This document shows positions 62,601-64,000 of a DNA stretch of 64,000 bases, in pieces. This DNA is from Flectonema sp. DT1601 (Eukaryota > Euglenozoa > Diplonemea > Diplonemida > Diplonemidae). The stretch's first letter is position 1. Each line of letters opens with the position of its first letter. Position numbers and translations under genes: made by a program. The stretch lies in NCBI GenBank assembly GCA_964019425.1, contig OZ025844.1, positions 248,001 to 312,000 of the forward strand. The letters are read 5' to 3'. The notes under the pieces are model-generated. The model searched no databases and was not told where the DNA came from. It saw only the letters and a program-made list of their open reading frames with translations.

Positions 62601-62836
62601 AGGCTGTTCTTAAAGAATCAGAAAAAGTTGTAATCACAACACAAACATGACTTGAATTGCTGTTTTCAAGAGAAAATCCTAAGGCGACAAGAAAAGGTTA
62701 AAAATGAAATATAGATTTTGTTGTTATTGTTATTATTGCTGTTGTTGTTTTTTTCCACTGAAAAGAACAACCTTACTATTTAAACTTTTTTTTTTTTTTT
62801 TTTTTTGGGAAAACCTCTAATTCCACGTAAATGTTA
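59690..62836. other. 3.1 kb with no supported gene
   Basis: Mostly homopolymer-rich DNA, with a TA dinucleotide stretch near 60956-60969 and AAT repeats near 60987. One minus-strand frame at 62067-61915 (see separate entry) looks less random. No tRNA is recognised. Confidence 0.4.
61915..62067 (-). CDS. Possible 50-residue ORF
   Basis: ATG at 62067 to a TAA stop at 61915. The composition is protein-like rather than homopolymer-driven (VFGNIDYLPLSRIGIS, FPDSSDEIEDG). A GTATGT donor occurs about 10 bases after the stop, which could mean that this is an exon or a leader of a spliced transcript. There is no family match and no clear pyrimidine-rich acceptor before the ATG. I keep it only as a candidate. 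Confidence 0.2.
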   Translation of the reverse strand: MERKEDTVFGNIDYLPLSRIGISKEPFVIFIFPDSSDEIEDGALCSTLLC

Positions 62837-64000
62837 CTGAAATGTCCGATCTCAACATGAAAGTTTCCGAAACGGACAGCTCCACACAAAATAGTTTCCG
62901 AAATGGACAGCTCCACACACGAAAGTTTCCGAAATGGACAGCAAAAAAAAAAAATTTTTTTTTTGTTGGCAAAATGAATTTTTTTTTTTTTTTTCTCCGT
63001 TGCCTGCACCCAAAAAAACTTTTCGCTAGTGAACAACTTTTTTTTTCCTGTATAAAATTGCTATGGTAGGTAATTTCATTTTCGCTGTTCAGTAAACGGA
63101 AAAGTTTTTCTTTCGCTATTTACTGCTTTAAGGTAAAGCAAGTGCTGTAATTACAACTAATACGTGCAGGGCCTGAATCAACCTCTTAGTACTCCTTCAA
63201 CAGGTGACATAATAATATATACTAGTAGCTCGCTAATCAAGTGAAAGTCAGTAGCGGAGTAGTTCGGCTGATTGAATCTTTAGAAAAGTGTTCCGTGGGC
63301 TACTTTCACAGAAACTCCGAAAGGACAGTACTGTGTGGCTCAGTGAGGTGATCTCAGACTTGAGAACACTAAATGGTTTCGCCACTCCACAGCTATTCAT
63401 GTCAAGCCCTAGGCCGCTGATCATGTATACTTGGTTTTTGCGCTCTCATACCTCATCTTGGTTGGTACGACGTGTAGCGGAGACTTGTCTCTGCGTAGGT
63501 GACCCGGCCCTGCACACATACCGAGCTGTATCACTCTTCTAAAGATTCATGATGTTGGATTTCTCTTGTCTCCTATCTGACGCTTGTGATGCACCTCTAG
63601 TATTTTAATACACTCTGAATTCTCATGGTTGTATGAGCTGACAAGTCGGGACAAGTGTCTCTACCCGAAATTCGTCCATCCCTATACCTGGCCCTGCACA
63701 TACCGAGCTATGCCGATCCAGGGGCGCAGTCAGTCCTAGGCCCAGGTCACACAGGTTCGGTGTATTTCACTCATCTCGTCGGATGGCCTTGTCTTACGTA
63801 GGAAAAAAAATTTTTTTTGGGAGAAAAAAAAATCCCCATGACTTTGGGCGACCCCGAAATGCTCTGGCAGTAAGCTATAAAAAAAAAAAAAACAGCTGTC
63901 CATTTCGGAAACTTTCGTGTGTGGAGCTGTCCATTTCGGAAACTATTTTGTGTGGAGCTGTCCATTTCGGAAACTTTCATGTTGAGATCGGACATTTCAG
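62837..64000. mobile_element. Foldback inverted-repeat element, cut by the window edge
   Basis: The left arm (62837-62942) and right arm (63895-64000) are inverted copies of each other over 106 bases with about one mismatch, so the insertion is recent. Each arm contains about two and a half tandem copies of a 31-base unit built on GTTTCCGAAATGGACAGC. The right arm reaches the last base of the window, so the true ends are unseen. The 950 bp interior has no convincing transposase. It carries two copies of a CCCTGCACATACCGAGCT-like segment (near 63507 and 63689, the first with two extra bases). Tandem subterminal repeats are typical of foldback elements. Confidence 0.75.

Overview
This is nuclear DNA from a single-celled eukaryote. 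It has cytosolic Hsp90 ending in MEEVD, profilin, a sorting nexin, an alkaline ceramidase, eukaryotic tRNAs with T-run Pol III terminators, and short GT-AG introns. TAA, TAG and TGA are all used as stops, so the code is standard. I cannot place the lineage beyond 'protist'. Intergenic DNA is AT-rich and full of long A and T runs.

Layout: every protein gene I can support (14) lies on the minus strand, so transcription runs from right to left. From the left edge: a WWE/WD40/coiled-coil gene running off the window (1-6215), an unknown basic protein (6812-7840), alkaline ceramidase (8106-9079), a 55-residue protein (10098-10332), a PX-BAR sorting nexin (11038-12219), a coiled-coil protein (12735-14552), Hsp90 (15062-17173), a rhodanese-like protein (17717-18202), a polyketide-synthase megagene of about 4,820 codons (20377-35061), a methyltransferase/ankyrin/PDZ/phosphoesterase fusion (37088-41772), a small membrane protein (42302-42687), profilin (43203-43604) and a cyclophilin-like protein (43743-44378). 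An 11 kb gene desert follows, then a triple CCCH zinc-finger gene (55413-56727), then 7 kb that holds mostly non-autonomous repeats. The only plus-strand genes are two tRNAs (Ser-UGA, Gly-UCC).

Two things stand out. (1) The megasynthase joins two degenerate thiamine-diphosphate-enzyme modules, an acyl-adenylating domain, KR, two ACPs, KS-AT-KR and three ACPs to a six-helix membrane region with three left-handed beta-helix domains. That C-terminus resembles the terminal domain of bacterial Pls-type poly-amino-acid synthetases. (2) Splice acceptors fall into two classes. Introns inside coding regions end in A/C-rich ...AAACAG with no pyrimidine tract. Almost every gene also has a classic pyrimidine-rich CAG a few to about 60 bases before its ATG. 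With one shared strand and intergenic gaps as short as 115 bp, this suggests polycistronic transcription with spliced-leader trans-splicing. A special class of 5'UTR introns is the alternative.

Mobile DNA is limited to non-autonomous inverted-repeat elements: one inside an intron of the first gene, a hairpin plus a neighbouring element near 59 kb, and a young foldback element cut by the right edge. I saw no retroviral, LTR or Polinton-type element and no CRISPR array.
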